Assembly: GCA_934095845.1 (NCBI GenBank)
Contig: CAKOKS010000009.1
Location: 1-39,104, forward strand
DNA length: 39,104 bases
Direction: 5' to 3'
From: an uncultured Bacilli bacterium
Lineage (GTDB): Bacteria > Bacillota_I > Bacilli_A > RF39 > UBA660
The translations under genes were made by a program, and so were the position numbers. Below, one piece after another: positions 6,154-14,538 of the stretch. Position 1 is the first letter of the stretch. Each line of letters starts with the position of its first letter. Under the pieces are notes generated by a model that was not told the DNA's origin, did not search any database, and was given only the letters and a program-made list of their open reading frames with translations.

Positions 6154-7047
6154 TTGAAAAATGAAATCAAATTTTGTGTAGCTGGTTTTCCTTTAAATTT
6201 TTTTTATAGTCCATATGGTAAGAAAAGAGAAAATATATTTAAGTGGATAAATGAAATAGGACTAGATGGAATAGAATTACAATGCACTTATGGCATTAAA
6301 ATGAAAAAGGAACAAGCTCTATTGTATAGAGATTTAGCTGAAAAAAATAATTTAATTATAACAATACATGCACCTTATTATATATCTCTAGCCTCTATAA
6401 AACCAGAAGTTGTTGAAAGGTCCAAATTGGAGATTAAAAAAGCGTTTGAATTAGCTGATATTCTTGGAGTTAAACGAATAATCTTTCATCCTGGAGCAGG
6501 TTATGGTAAAACTGAAGAAGATCGAAAAGTAGGCTTAGATAGATTAATAAATGCATTGAATTCAATTGAGGATGAATTGGATACTAAAAATATTAAATTA
6601 TATCCGGAAATAGGAGGTAAAATAAATCAATTAGGAAATTTAGATGAAATAATTGAAATCTGTAAAAAGGTTAAATATACAAGACCATGCCTTGATTTGG
6701 CTCATCTTCATGCTAGAGAATTGGGAAGTTTGAATTCTAAAGAAAAAATTGTTGAAGTTCTAAAAAAAATCGAAAGTGAATTAGGAAGGAAAATTTTGGA
6801 AGAAACTCATTTTCATGTATATCCAGTTGATTTTACTGATAAAGGGGAGAAAGTTCATAAAGCCTTTGGAGATAAAAAAGAAGATAGTCAATTAAGCCTT
6901 TTTGTAAATGATGATGAGTATATGCCCAAAGCTGAGGATTATATTGGTGCGATTAAGGAACTAAATTTAACTCCTGTTACAGTTTGTGAAGCTCATAATT
7001 CTCAAGATGTCGGAGCAAAATTAATGAAAGATATATACTTTAAATAA
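6154..7047 (+). CDS. TIM-barrel protein, endonuclease IV / xylose isomerase-like
   Basis: A 297-residue protein starting at TTG behind AGGAGGT; no in-frame ATG lies near, so TTG is accepted. The order of strands is that of AP endonuclease family 2: GLDGIELQCTYG, then TIHAPYYISLAS (first metal His), RIIFHPGAG (His), YPEIGG (Glu), CLDLAHLHA (Asp, His), THFHVYP and VTVCEAHNS. These residues match the three-zinc ligand set of Nfo proteins, including HAPY and the late Glu. It would cleave at abasic sites in DNA repair. The divergence from classic Nfo means a sugar-phosphate isomerase role cannot be excluded. It is monocistronic, the first intact gene after the decayed island. Confidence 0.75.
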   Translation: MKNEIKFCVAGFPLNFFYSPYGKKRENIFKWINEIGLDGIELQCTYGIKMKKEQALLYRDLAEKNNLIITIHAPYYISLASIKPEVVERSKLEIKKAFELADILGVKRIIFHPGAGYGKTEEDRKVGLDRLINALNSIEDELDTKNIKLYPEIGGKINQLGNLDEIIEICKKVKYTRPCLDLAHLHARELGSLNSKEKIVEVLKKIESELGRKILEETHFHVYPVDFTDKGEKVHKAFGDKKEDSQLSLFVNDDEYMPKAEDYIGAIKELNLTPVTVCEAHNSQDVGAKLMKDIYFK

Positions 7048-7060
7048 ATTAAAAATATAG

Positions 7061-7076
7061 TTTACATCAGTGTAAA
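7061..7076. promoter_or_regulatory. Small palindrome upstream of the metallopeptidase-like gene
   Basis: TTTACA-TCAG-TGTAAA, a perfect 6-bp inverted repeat about 40 bp before the start at 7117. There is no T run, so it reads as an operator candidate, not a terminator. Confidence 0.35.
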
Positions 7077-7116
7077 AGATAAAATTGAAGCAGATTTATT
7101 TTGATGGGGGTAACAT

Positions 7117-7932
7117 ATGGGATTTGAAATAGATATGAATGATTTTAAACAGATTAATATAGTAAACATAATAAATAAAAAGAAGTTTATTAAAAGTTAT
7201 TTTAAAGCTTTGGGTATTTCAATAAGTAATTTGGAATTAAACTTTGATAAAGAAATAGATTTTTATTTAGGGCCTTTAAAAAAATATGGAGGATCAATGT
7301 TAAGTGTTGTAACGGATGAAGGTTTAGAATTATTCATTGATTATAGTAAATATCCATTAAGTGATGACATATGTATAAATCACGAATTATTACACTTTGC
7401 AAGTGACATTGAGGAAGAAGATAAAAATTTTTTTTGTAATGATGAAAATTGTCGTGGTATTGATGAAGGTGTAACAGAAATGTTTGCTGAGGAAATGTGT
7501 GGTAGAATGCAATCTAGTAATCACAGTTATTTATGGTTTTTAGCTAATATCATGAGAGTAAATGGATTAATTTGTGGTATAGAGAATTTAGCAGATCAAT
7601 ACTTAAATGCAACAGATTCATTTGAAAGAAAATTTAATAAAATCACTAATAATAAATTTGAACATTTTTCACAAAAAATGACAACTTTATATCATTTATT
7701 AAGGAAAAAGGAGTATTTAACATTGAATGACTGTGAAGAGCTAATATTAGAAATTGAAAAAGAAGAATTATTAGATTTTATGAAAAAAATAATTGATTTT
7801 ATTAGCACTAATGATATTAACTTATATTCTTATGTAATAAATAATTCTAATGATGAATTTTTATCTTTAATGTATGGACCAGAAATCAATAATAAAATTT
7901 CTGATTCACAATTATTATTACCTAAACATTAA
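7117..7932 (+). CDS. Zinc metallopeptidase-like protein (HELLH, gluzincin type)
   Basis: A 271-residue cytoplasmic protein with no signal peptide or membrane segment. Residues 88-93 are NHELLH, a HExxH zinc site (His89, Glu90, His93), and residues 114-121 are GIDEGVTE. Glu117 in the xEGxTE form is the usual third zinc ligand of gluzincin-type peptidases, 24 residues after His93. The N-terminal 80 residues contain short beta strands ahead of the active site, as in small M-clan peptidases. The C-terminal 120 residues are helical. It starts at ATG behind GATGGGGGT and stands alone between operons. The substrate is unknown; a role in processing a phage or regulatory protein would be guesswork. 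Confidence 0.6.
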   Translation: MGFEIDMNDFKQINIVNIINKKKFIKSYFKALGISISNLELNFDKEIDFYLGPLKKYGGSMLSVVTDEGLELFIDYSKYPLSDDICINHELLHFASDIEEEDKNFFCNDENCRGIDEGVTEMFAEEMCGRMQSSNHSYLWFLANIMRVNGLICGIENLADQYLNATDSFERKFNKITNNKFEHFSQKMTTLYHLLRKKEYLTLNDCEELILEIEKEELLDFMKKIIDFISTNDINLYSYVINNSNDEFLSLMYGPEINNKISDSQLLLPKH

Positions 7933-7990
7933 AAGATGAATATAATGATTTTTAAATAATTTATGAAGTCTCTTGTTGTTTATTTTATAT

Positions 7991-8019
7991 TTTACTTTAT
8001 AATATTCAATTGATATAAT
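7991..8019 (+). promoter_or_regulatory. Promoter of the ABC fusion gene
   Basis: TTTACT (7991-7996) and TATAAT (8014-8019) are separated by 17 bp, 36 bp before the ATG at 8055. Confidence 0.6.
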
Positions 8020-8022
8020 TAA

Positions 8023-8041
8023 ATTGATAACGTATATCAAT
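8023..8041. promoter_or_regulatory. Operator-like palindrome between -10 and ribosome binding site
   Basis: ATTGATA (8023-8029), ACGTA, TATCAAT (8035-8041). This perfect 7-bp inverted repeat lies just after the -10 box, where a bound TetR- or GntR-like repressor would block initiation. No regulator gene lies next to it. Confidence 0.5.
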
Positions 8042-8054
8042 TGGAGGAGTATAT

Positions 8055-10565
8055 ATGATAGAACTAAAAAATGTCTGTAAAACGTATAAAGCAAAAAAAG
8101 GTACTAATACAACAGCACTAGATAATGTGTCTGTAACTTTTGATAATAAAGGAATGACCTTTATATTAGGAAAGAGTGGTTCAGGTAAATCTACCATGCT
8201 TAATATTTTAGGCGGTCTTGATTCTTATGATTCGGGAGATATGATTATATTAGGGAAGAGTAGTAAAGATTTTAGTCAAAAAGATTTTGATTCATATCGA
8301 AATACATATGTTGGATTCATATTTCAAGAATTTAACTTATTAGAAGAATATGATGTTTATCAAAATATAATTCTTGCATTACAATTACAACAAAAAGAAA
8401 TTAATGAAAAAGAAATAGACGACTTATTAGATAAACTTGAATTAACTAATTTAAAAAACAGAAAGATTAATGAATTATCAGGTGGGCAAAAACAAAGAGT
8501 TGCTATAGCTAGAGCCTTGATTAAAAATCCTAAAATTATTTTAGCAGATGAGCCAACAGGAAATCTTGACAGTGATACTGGAAATCAAGTAATGGATTTA
8601 TTAAAAAGTATATCAAAAGAAAAACTTGTTATTATGGTTTCACATGATGAAGATTATGCTAAAAAATATGCAGATAGAATAATTGAAGTTAAAGATGGAA
8701 AAATTATAAATGATACAAATAAGAAGAAAATAGAAACTCTAGAAAGTAATTATGAAACGGTTGTTTCTAAACTTCCTTTTAAAGATAGCTTTAAATTAGG
8801 TGCTGGAAGCTTAAATCACAAGAAATTGAGATTAACGATAACTATATTTTTAGTAATTATTACTCTTGGATTCTTTAGTTGTACAGACACTCTTTCAAGT
8901 CTTAATTTTAACAAAGCTCATACTAAATATTTAACAGAAAAAAATGAAGAGTTTATCGAAATCAGTTCTCAAGATGTTTATGAGGTGGATAAAAATTTAA
9001 GATTTGTTTCTACTGAGTTAAAACAAGAAGATGCTAAAGAAGTTAGAAACAAAATGAATTCTAATGGTTTTGAAGTATATAATTTTAATATGGAAAATAG
9101 ATGGGATCAAGGTGTTTATAACATTATGCACATTAAAGAGGATTATGAAAATCTTAATAGTGTCGGTAATGATGGAAATATTAGTTTTGTTGTAGCAGAT
9201 AATATATCAGATGTCTTAAAAGAAAGCCTTACTGGTAAAAATCCAGAAGGAACAAATGATGTAGTAATTTCTAATTATATAGCTGATATGCTTATAAGAA
9301 ATGGCGTTGAAGTATATGAAAAAGTTGCTAAAGATGAATTTGAATCTGAACATTATTATAAACCTGATTCATATGAAGACATAATTAATAGTAACTATAC
9401 TTTCTATTTAGGTGAAGATAAAGTAAAGATAGTTGGTGTTATTAATTATGATTTAAGTAATATTAATGCTAATTATATATCAAATGTTTTATTTAAAATA
9501 TTTGTTAATAAAGAATTTATTAATGCAAGAAAAGATATTAAATATTCGAACTTGAAATCTTATATTGCACCTATGTTAAAATTTTCAGATGAAGAGAACG
9601 ATAGCTTTGATTATAATGTTGCTGTACTTGATCATGAAATAGAATATTTTGATGGTAAGTCATGGGTTAAAACTAATTCTCTAAAAGAAAATGAAGTCAT
9701 ATTACCACTAGATACGATTACTAATAAAGATTCTAAATATTATGATAATTTTAATAATTATATGAAGAAACCATTTGATAATTATGAATTAGCTGAAAAG
9801 AAATTTATTACAAACTATATTCAAAAGATAAAAATAATCGGTAGCAATGCAGATTTAGAATTAAGATACTTAGATAATGAAGATGGGAATGCATTTAAGA
9901 ATATAAAAGATATTAAAGTTGTTGGTGTTTATTATCGTGAGTCATCTGAAGATGATTCTTCTCAATCATATATTTATTTTTCAAAAGATTTATTAGGTGA
10001 ATACACTAAATCGGAACTTGAACTAAATAGTATATTATATCCAATTAAATCAAAAAACCAATTAGCTAAGATTAATAAAATGTTTCCAATTGATTCTAAA
10101 TTAGCTATTAAATCAACTTATAGTGGTAGTATATATACAGAAATTTCTATGATTAAATCAATTAAAAAAATAACTTTATATGCTGGTATAATTTTCTTAG
10201 TATTTACAGTATTCTTAATTTCTAACTTTATGGTTTTAAGCGTTAATTATCGTAAAAAAGAAATAGGAACATTAAGAGCTTTAGGATCAAGCGGATTAGA
10301 TATCATGAATATATTCTTATGGGAAGCATTTACTTTATGTATTATTTCTGGTACAGTTGCATCTATTCTTTTGGTTATAGTTTCAAATAAAATGAATAGG
10401 TTACTATTGAATTCAACAGGTATATTAACTTCTCCGTTCATTGTTGGTGTAAGACAATTTTTTGTAATATTCCTTGTTGTATTTGTTGTTACATATGCTT
10501 CAAGTATTATACCAATTATAAAGATATCTAAAAAGAAACCAATTGATGCAATTTTAAATAAATAG
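8055..10565 (+). CDS. ABC transporter, ATPase fused to FtsX-type permease (MacB-like)
   Basis: An 836-residue fusion. The ATPase is N-terminal: Walker A GKSGSGKST (39-47), Q-loop FQEF (90-93), signature LSGGQKQR (141-148), Walker B IILADEPT (161-168) and H-loop His197. A linker leads to a membrane segment at about 258-275, then a roughly 430-residue extracytoplasmic domain, then three more membrane segments near the C-terminus in an FtsX-like domain (YRKKEIGTLRALGSS is its conserved coupling loop). This is the type VII/MacB fold, which does not move cargo through the membrane but acts mechanically on envelope or peptide substrates. Gram-positive members export or resist antimicrobial peptides. 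Transcription may be controlled at the palindrome at 8023-8041. Confidence 0.9.
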   Translation: MIELKNVCKTYKAKKGTNTTALDNVSVTFDNKGMTFILGKSGSGKSTMLNILGGLDSYDSGDMIILGKSSKDFSQKDFDSYRNTYVGFIFQEFNLLEEYDVYQNIILALQLQQKEINEKEIDDLLDKLELTNLKNRKINELSGGQKQRVAIARALIKNPKIILADEPTGNLDSDTGNQVMDLLKSISKEKLVIMVSHDEDYAKKYADRIIEVKDGKIINDTNKKKIETLESNYETVVSKLPFKDSFKLGAGSLNHKKLRLTITIFLVIITLGFFSCTDTLSSLNFNKAHTKYLTEKNEEFIEISSQDVYEVDKNLRFVSTELKQEDAKEVRNKMNSNGFEVYNFNMENRWDQGVYNIMHIKEDYENLNSVGNDGNISFVVADNISDVLKESLTGKNPEGTNDVVISNYIADMLIRNGVEVYEKVAKDEFESEHYYKPDSYEDIINSNYTFYLGEDKVKIVGVINYDLSNINANYISNVLFKIFVNKEFINARKDIKYSNLKSYIAPMLKFSDEENDSFDYNVAVLDHEIEYFDGKSWVKTNSLKENEVILPLDTITNKDSKYYDNFNNYMKKPFDNYELAEKKFITNYIQKIKIIGSNADLELRYLDNEDGNAFKNIKDIKVVGVYYRESSEDDSSQSYIYFSKDLLGEYTKSELELNSILYPIKSKNQLAKINKMFPIDSKLAIKSTYSGSIYTEISMIKSIKKITLYAGIIFLVFTVFLISNFMVLSVNYRKKEIGTLRALGSSGLDIMNIFLWEAFTLCIISGTVASILLVIVSNKMNRLLLNSTGILTSPFIVGVRQFFVIFLVVFVVTYASSIIPIIKISKKKPIDAILNK

Positions 10566-10608
10566 TAATAATTTATAAAAAAATAAATATAATAATTATG
10601 GTGATAAC

Positions 10609-11040
10609 ATGAAAAAATTTATTATCATATTATTAATTACATTTGGAATTGCTTTATTACCTACGATATTTATAAACTTTGATACAGATTCTTTAGTAAA
10701 ACCATTACTTTTTCCACCAAAGATTTTATTTCCAATTGTGTGGACAATATTGTATTTTCTTATGAGTATATCCTTATACTTATCAAGTAAGTATAATAAA
10801 AACTTATATAAAGTTTATGGAATACAACTTATTTTAAATTCTTTATGGAGTCCGTTGTTCTTTTTGTTTAAAACTTACTTGTTTTCAACGATAGAATTAT
10901 TAATTTTAATTATATTTGTTGCAATAATGATTGAAGAAATGAAACAAGAAAATAAGTTATCTGCTTACTTACAAATCCCTTACTTTATTTGGTTATTGTT
11001 TGCTTTATATTTAAATGTATCAATTTATATTTTAAACTAA
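10609..11040 (+). CDS. TspO/MBR family membrane protein
   Basis: A 143-residue protein with five predicted membrane segments. The family pattern is visible: KPLLFPPKILFPIVWTILY, NSLWSPLFF, then a late Leu/Phe-rich segment (WLLFALYLN). TspO proteins bind tetrapyrroles and stress signals, and loops before the second helix carry the Pro-Pro and Trp seen here. It starts at ATG behind GGTGAT, 44 bp after the ABC fusion gene, so the two are probably cotranscribed and end at the terminator at 11046. Physiological ligand and role are not known in such bacteria. Confidence 0.85.
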   Translation: MKKFIIILLITFGIALLPTIFINFDTDSLVKPLLFPPKILFPIVWTILYFLMSISLYLSSKYNKNLYKVYGIQLILNSLWSPLFFLFKTYLFSTIELLILIIFVAIMIEEMKQENKLSAYLQIPYFIWLLFALYLNVSIYILN

Positions 11041-11045
11041 ATTAT

Positions 11046-11075
11046 AGAACTCTACGTTACGTAGGTTCTTTTTTA
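11046..11075 (+). terminator. Terminator after tspO
   Basis: AGAAC-CTACG arms pair with CGTAG-GTTCT (one unpaired T in the left arm) around a short loop, followed by TTTTTT to about 11074. Confidence 0.75.
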
Positions 11076-11082
11076 TAGTAAT

Positions 11083-11360
11083 ATAGAACTGAATGTAATT
11101 GATAAACATTTAATTATTGATGTAGTAAAAAAATTAAGTACAATTCTTGATAAAGAAAATGTTATAGTTAGATATGATCCAATATTTTTAAGTGATGAAT
11201 ACAATTTAAATTATCATATACAAGCTTTTGGTAAATTATGTGATATATTAGATGAATGTATAAAACTATAATTATATCTTTTATTGATGATTATAAAGAT
11301 GTGAGAAAAAATTATAATATATTAATGTATCATGAATTTAGTGAATCAGATTCGAAATAA
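11083..11360 (+). pseudogene. DUF1848 remnant with a frameshift
   Basis: The first frame reads IVRYDPIFLSDEYN, then YHIQAFGKLCDIL, and stops at 11269-11271. A -1 shift around 11262 restores TIIISFIDDYKDVRKNYN to a stop at 11360. RYDPIxL...YH...F..L followed by C/IISFxDxYK is the conserved central block of DUF1848 (a radical-SAM-like domain of unknown function). The N-terminal half and the tail are missing. It is a relic between tspO and the glycosylase gene. The remaining 200 bp up to 11564 hold no gene I can support. Confidence 0.6.
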
Positions 11361-11564
11361 TTGGTAATTTAAGAGAAGATGATATAATAATGGTTAGGAA
11401 AAGTGACTAAATAAGAAATATTACAAAATATATAAATCATTGGTTTAATAATGTGTTTTTTAGACAGAAAAGAATAAATTAATAAACTTATTCTGGTTAT
11501 ATATTCAGGATGTATTTAAATGTACAGATTAGAAAAATTGAAAACTGTATAGAATGAGGTTTAA

Positions 11565-12104
11565 ATGAAAAGATGTAGTTGGTGTAATTTAAAAAATGAA
11601 AAGTATATAAAATATCATGATACAGAATGGGGAGTTTTAAATACTAATGAGGAATATTTATATAAAATGTTTATATTAGAAACTTTTCAAGCAGGTTTAT
11701 CTTGGGAGTGTATTTTAAATAAAGAAGATGCTTTCATAAAGGCTTATGACAATTTTGATATTAATAAAATAATTAGATATGATAATCAAAAAATAAATGA
11801 GTTACTAAATAATGAGAATATAATTAGAAATGAGCTTAAGATAAAAGCAAGTATAACAAATTCAATAATATATAAGAAAATAATAAATGAATTTGGCTCA
11901 TTTTATAATTATTTGAAGTTTTATTCTGGAGATAAAATATATTATGAGAATGATTTAGTAAGATCTTTTCTTTCTGATTCCATTTCTATTGATTTAAAAA
12001 AGCGAGGAATGAAGTTTGTTGGAAGTGTTACAATATATTCCTATCTTCAAGCAGTTGGTATTATTTATTCTCATGAAAATGAATGCTTTTTAGCAAAAAA
12101 ATAA
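11565..12104 (+). CDS. tag: DNA-3-methyladenine glycosylase I
   Basis: A 179-residue protein of normal Tag length (about 187). It begins MKRCSWCN with Cys4, has YHDTEWG (His18), and ends SHENEC, where His and Cys are four apart. In E. coli Tag the zinc ligands are Cys4, His17, His175 and Cys179, so the full zinc snap is present. EYLYKMFILETFQAGLSWEC is the substrate-pocket helix, and the conserved Trp and Glu are there. It excises 3-methyladenine from alkylated DNA. The ATG at 11565 follows GAGGT. It is transcribed alone, and its stop meets the convergent small gene at 12105. Confidence 0.9.
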   Translation: MKRCSWCNLKNEKYIKYHDTEWGVLNTNEEYLYKMFILETFQAGLSWECILNKEDAFIKAYDNFDINKIIRYDNQKINELLNNENIIRNELKIKASITNSIIYKKIINEFGSFYNYLKFYSGDKIYYENDLVRSFLSDSISIDLKKRGMKFVGSVTIYSYLQAVGIIYSHENECFLAKK

Positions 12105-12347
12105 TTAAGTTAATATCTCATATTTCAATTTATAATTTTCAATTAATAAATCTGTTAATTTAATAAGAAGTTTTTTGTTGGTAATAATCTTTGTTTTATT
12201 ATCTTTAATTTTTATTATTAATTTGTCAAATGGTCTTGTTGAATTTATTAAATATAAATAAGTAGAATTTTTGTATTTACATTTACTGAATATGATATAA
12301 GATTTATTATTTATTAATAAATATTTAGAATTTTTTATAATAATCAC
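12105..12347 (-). CDS. Small hypothetical protein, divergent from the ABC-2 operon
   Basis: An 80-residue, Lys/Ile/Asn-rich protein with beta-like repeats in the first 50 residues and a C-terminal helix. The start is GTG at 12347, which overlaps an AGGTG sequence, so translation may begin there or a little downstream at a non-standard codon. It is convergent with tag (adjacent stops) and divergent from the ABC-2 operon, where a regulator would sit, but no helix-turn-helix is seen. It could also be a chance frame in AT-rich DNA. Confidence 0.35.
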   Translation of the reverse strand: MIIIKNSKYLLINNKSYIIFSKCKYKNSTYLYLINSTRPFDKLIIKIKDNKTKIITNKKLLIKLTDLLIENYKLKYEILT

Positions 12348-12389
12348 CTAATATAATTTATTAATGAGAAAAATAAATATGTTTAATAA

Positions 12390-12418
12390 TTGACAAATTA
12401 CTTTAGGTAATCTAATAT
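12390..12418 (+). promoter_or_regulatory. Promoter with palindromic spacer, ABC-2 operon
   Basis: TTGACA (12390-12395) and TAATAT (12413-12418) are 17 bp apart. The spacer contains ATTAC-TTTAG-GTAAT (12397-12411), a 5-bp inverted repeat positioned where MerR- or GntR-type regulators bind. The start codon follows at 12443. Confidence 0.65.
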
Positions 12419-12442
12419 AAAAACTAGTAATGGAGAGTAAGA

Positions 12443-13381
12443 ATGAAAAAAATAATTGAAGTAAAACATTTAACTAAAGAATATAAAAATTTAAAAGCAG
12501 TAGATAATTTGTCTTTTGATGTTTATGAAGGCGAAATACTTGGTTTACTTGGGCCAAATGGGAGTGGCAAATCAACAACAATTAATTCAATGTTATCATT
12601 ACTTAATTATCAAAAAGGTACGATAACTATTTTTGGTAAATTAATGACACCTACTAGTTATGATATAAAGAAGAATATTGGAGTAGTATTTCAAGAAATA
12701 GCTGTATTCGATGAACTAACGGTAAGTCAAAATATAGATTACTTTTGTGGCCTTTATATAAAAGATAAAAATACGCGTAAAATATATGTTGAAGATGCAA
12801 TTAAATTGGTTGGTCTTGAAAAGTTTACTAAATTTTATCCAAAGCAATTAAGTGGTGGACTTTTAAGAAGATTAAATATTGCTTGTGGAATTGCTCATAA
12901 ACCTAAATTGATTTTCTTTGATGAACCTACAGTAGCAGTTGATCCACAAAGTAGGAATAACATTTTAGATAATATTAAAATTTTAAGAGATAATGGAGCA
13001 ACAATTATATATACAACACATTATATGGAAGAAGCAGAAATACTTTGTGATAGAATTATTATTCTTGACAAAGGTTGTATATTAGCTCAAGGAACAAGTG
13101 AAGAATTAAAGGAAATATCAAATATTGAAGAAAAAATAATTATTGAATCTACAAATATAAATGATAAAGTTTTAAATGAAATTAAGAATAAGAAAACGGT
13201 AGATGAAGTAAATTATAATAATGGAATTTTAACTATTACTTATAAAAAAGGCAAAAATAATATTGGTGAATTGATGGATATATTAAATAAAAATAAAGTA
13301 TCTTATACAAGTATTTCATCTTATAAACCAACACTTAATGATGTTTTTCTAGAACTTACAGGAAAGGATTTGAGAGACTAA
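12443..13381 (+). CDS. ABC-2 exporter, ATP-binding subunit
   Basis: A 312-residue ATPase of the DrrA/CcmA type. Walker A is GPNGSGKST (37-45), Q-loop VFQE, signature LSGGLLRRL (136-144), Walker B LIFFDEPT (156-163), and the H-loop His is in TTHYMEEAE (193). The C-terminal 90 residues form the extra domain common in drug exporters. It energises the two permeases that follow; the ATG of the first overlaps its stop by one base (TAATG). Probable substrates are drugs, lipids or peptides, and the exact one cannot be told from sequence. Confidence 0.9.
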   Translation: MKKIIEVKHLTKEYKNLKAVDNLSFDVYEGEILGLLGPNGSGKSTTINSMLSLLNYQKGTITIFGKLMTPTSYDIKKNIGVVFQEIAVFDELTVSQNIDYFCGLYIKDKNTRKIYVEDAIKLVGLEKFTKFYPKQLSGGLLRRLNIACGIAHKPKLIFFDEPTVAVDPQSRNNILDNIKILRDNGATIIYTTHYMEEAEILCDRIIILDKGCILAQGTSEELKEISNIEEKIIIESTNINDKVLNEIKNKKTVDEVNYNNGILTITYKKGKNNIGELMDILNKNKVSYTSISSYKPTLNDVFLELTGKDLRD

Positions 13382-14538
13382 TGTTCTTTCATAAGTTTAA
13401 ATTCTCATTATTATATTTACTTCGTAATAAAGCGTTAATATTCTGGACTTTTGCCTTTCCAATTGTATTAGCAACATTCTTTAAAATGGCTTTTTCTAAT
13501 ATTGAAAAAGAGGAAGCTTTAAATGTTTCTAATATCGCTATTGTAAATAATGATGACTTTAAAAATAATGAAATTTATAAAGAGACTTTTTCTTCTTTAA
13601 GTCGTGATAATGATGATAAACTCTTTGATATTAAATATACCGATGAAAATGAGGCTTTAAATTTACTTAATTCTGGAGGTATTATTGGATATTTGATTTT
13701 AGATGGAAATGAACCACACGTAGTAATAAAATCTAATGGAATATATCAAACTATTTTAACAAGTGTTGTTGAAGAAATTGAAGTAAATACATCGCTTGTA
13801 AACACTTATGTTACAGAGGGTTTAAAAAAATATCAAAGTATTGATATTAATGAAATAAAAGAAAAAGTAAATGAAATTATGAATACAGAAACTAGTGTAA
13901 ATGACATAAGTGGTAAAAAAATGAGTTATACAATGATTGAGTATTATACAATTATAGCTCTTGCTTGTTTATATGGTGGGCTTTTATCAATTGCTGCTAT
14001 TAATAAAGAACAAGCAAATATAGATAATGTTGGTAAAAGAAATAATGTAGCTCCAGTTAGAAAAAGTAAATTAGTTTTTGCTAGTTTATGTGCAAGCTTT
14101 GTAACTGAACTTATTGGAATTTCTATATTACTACTTTATACAATATTTGTCCTTAAAGTGGATTATGGATCAACAATTCCCTATTTAATATTATCAACTA
14201 TTGCTGGGTCTTTAGCTGGTTTATCTTTAGGTTTATTTATAGGATGTTTAAAAGTCAAAGATGGAGTTAAAACTGGAATAATGATAGCTATTTCTATGAT
14301 ATGTTGTTTTTTCTCAGGAATGATGGGAATAACTATGAAATATATCATGGATACTTATGTACCTGTTTCTAGTTATATTAATCCAGCAGCAATGCTTACT
14401 GATTCGTTTTACTGTTTATATTACTATGGTGGAGGAATGAGATATTTTACTGATATATTATTAATGTTTTTATTCTCTTTAGTAATGATTCTTCTTTCTA
14501 TAAGTACAATGAGGAGGGTTAAGTATGACAGTATTTAG
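13381..14538 (+). CDS. ABC-2 exporter permease 1
   Basis: A 385-residue permease. One membrane segment lies near the N-terminus (about 20-35), then about 150 residues outside the cell, then five membrane segments in the C-terminal half (from about 185). This is the YhgE/DrrB-like ABC2_membrane_3 layout. It overlaps the next gene by 14 bases, so expression is coupled. It is a likely heterodimer partner of the following permease, with which it shares layout and length. Confidence 0.85.
   Translation: MFFHKFKFSLLYLLRNKALIFWTFAFPIVLATFFKMAFSNIEKEEALNVSNIAIVNNDDFKNNEIYKETFSSLSRDNDDKLFDIKYTDENEALNLLNSGGIIGYLILDGNEPHVVIKSNGIYQTILTSVVEEIEVNTSLVNTYVTEGLKKYQSIDINEIKEKVNEIMNTETSVNDISGKKMSYTMIEYYTIIALACLYGGLLSIAAINKEQANIDNVGKRNNVAPVRKSKLVFASLCASFVTELIGISILLLYTIFVLKVDYGSTIPYLILSTIAGSLAGLSLGLFIGCLKVKDGVKTGIMIAISMICCFFSGMMGITMKYIMDTYVPVSSYINPAAMLTDSFYCLYYYGGGMRYFTDILLMFLFSLVMILLSISTMRRVKYDSI

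Noticed and set aside
7000..7120. TTTACA at 7061 as a -35 box for the metallopeptidase gene
   Set aside because: No -10-like hexamer lies 16-18 bp downstream; the match is part of a palindrome.
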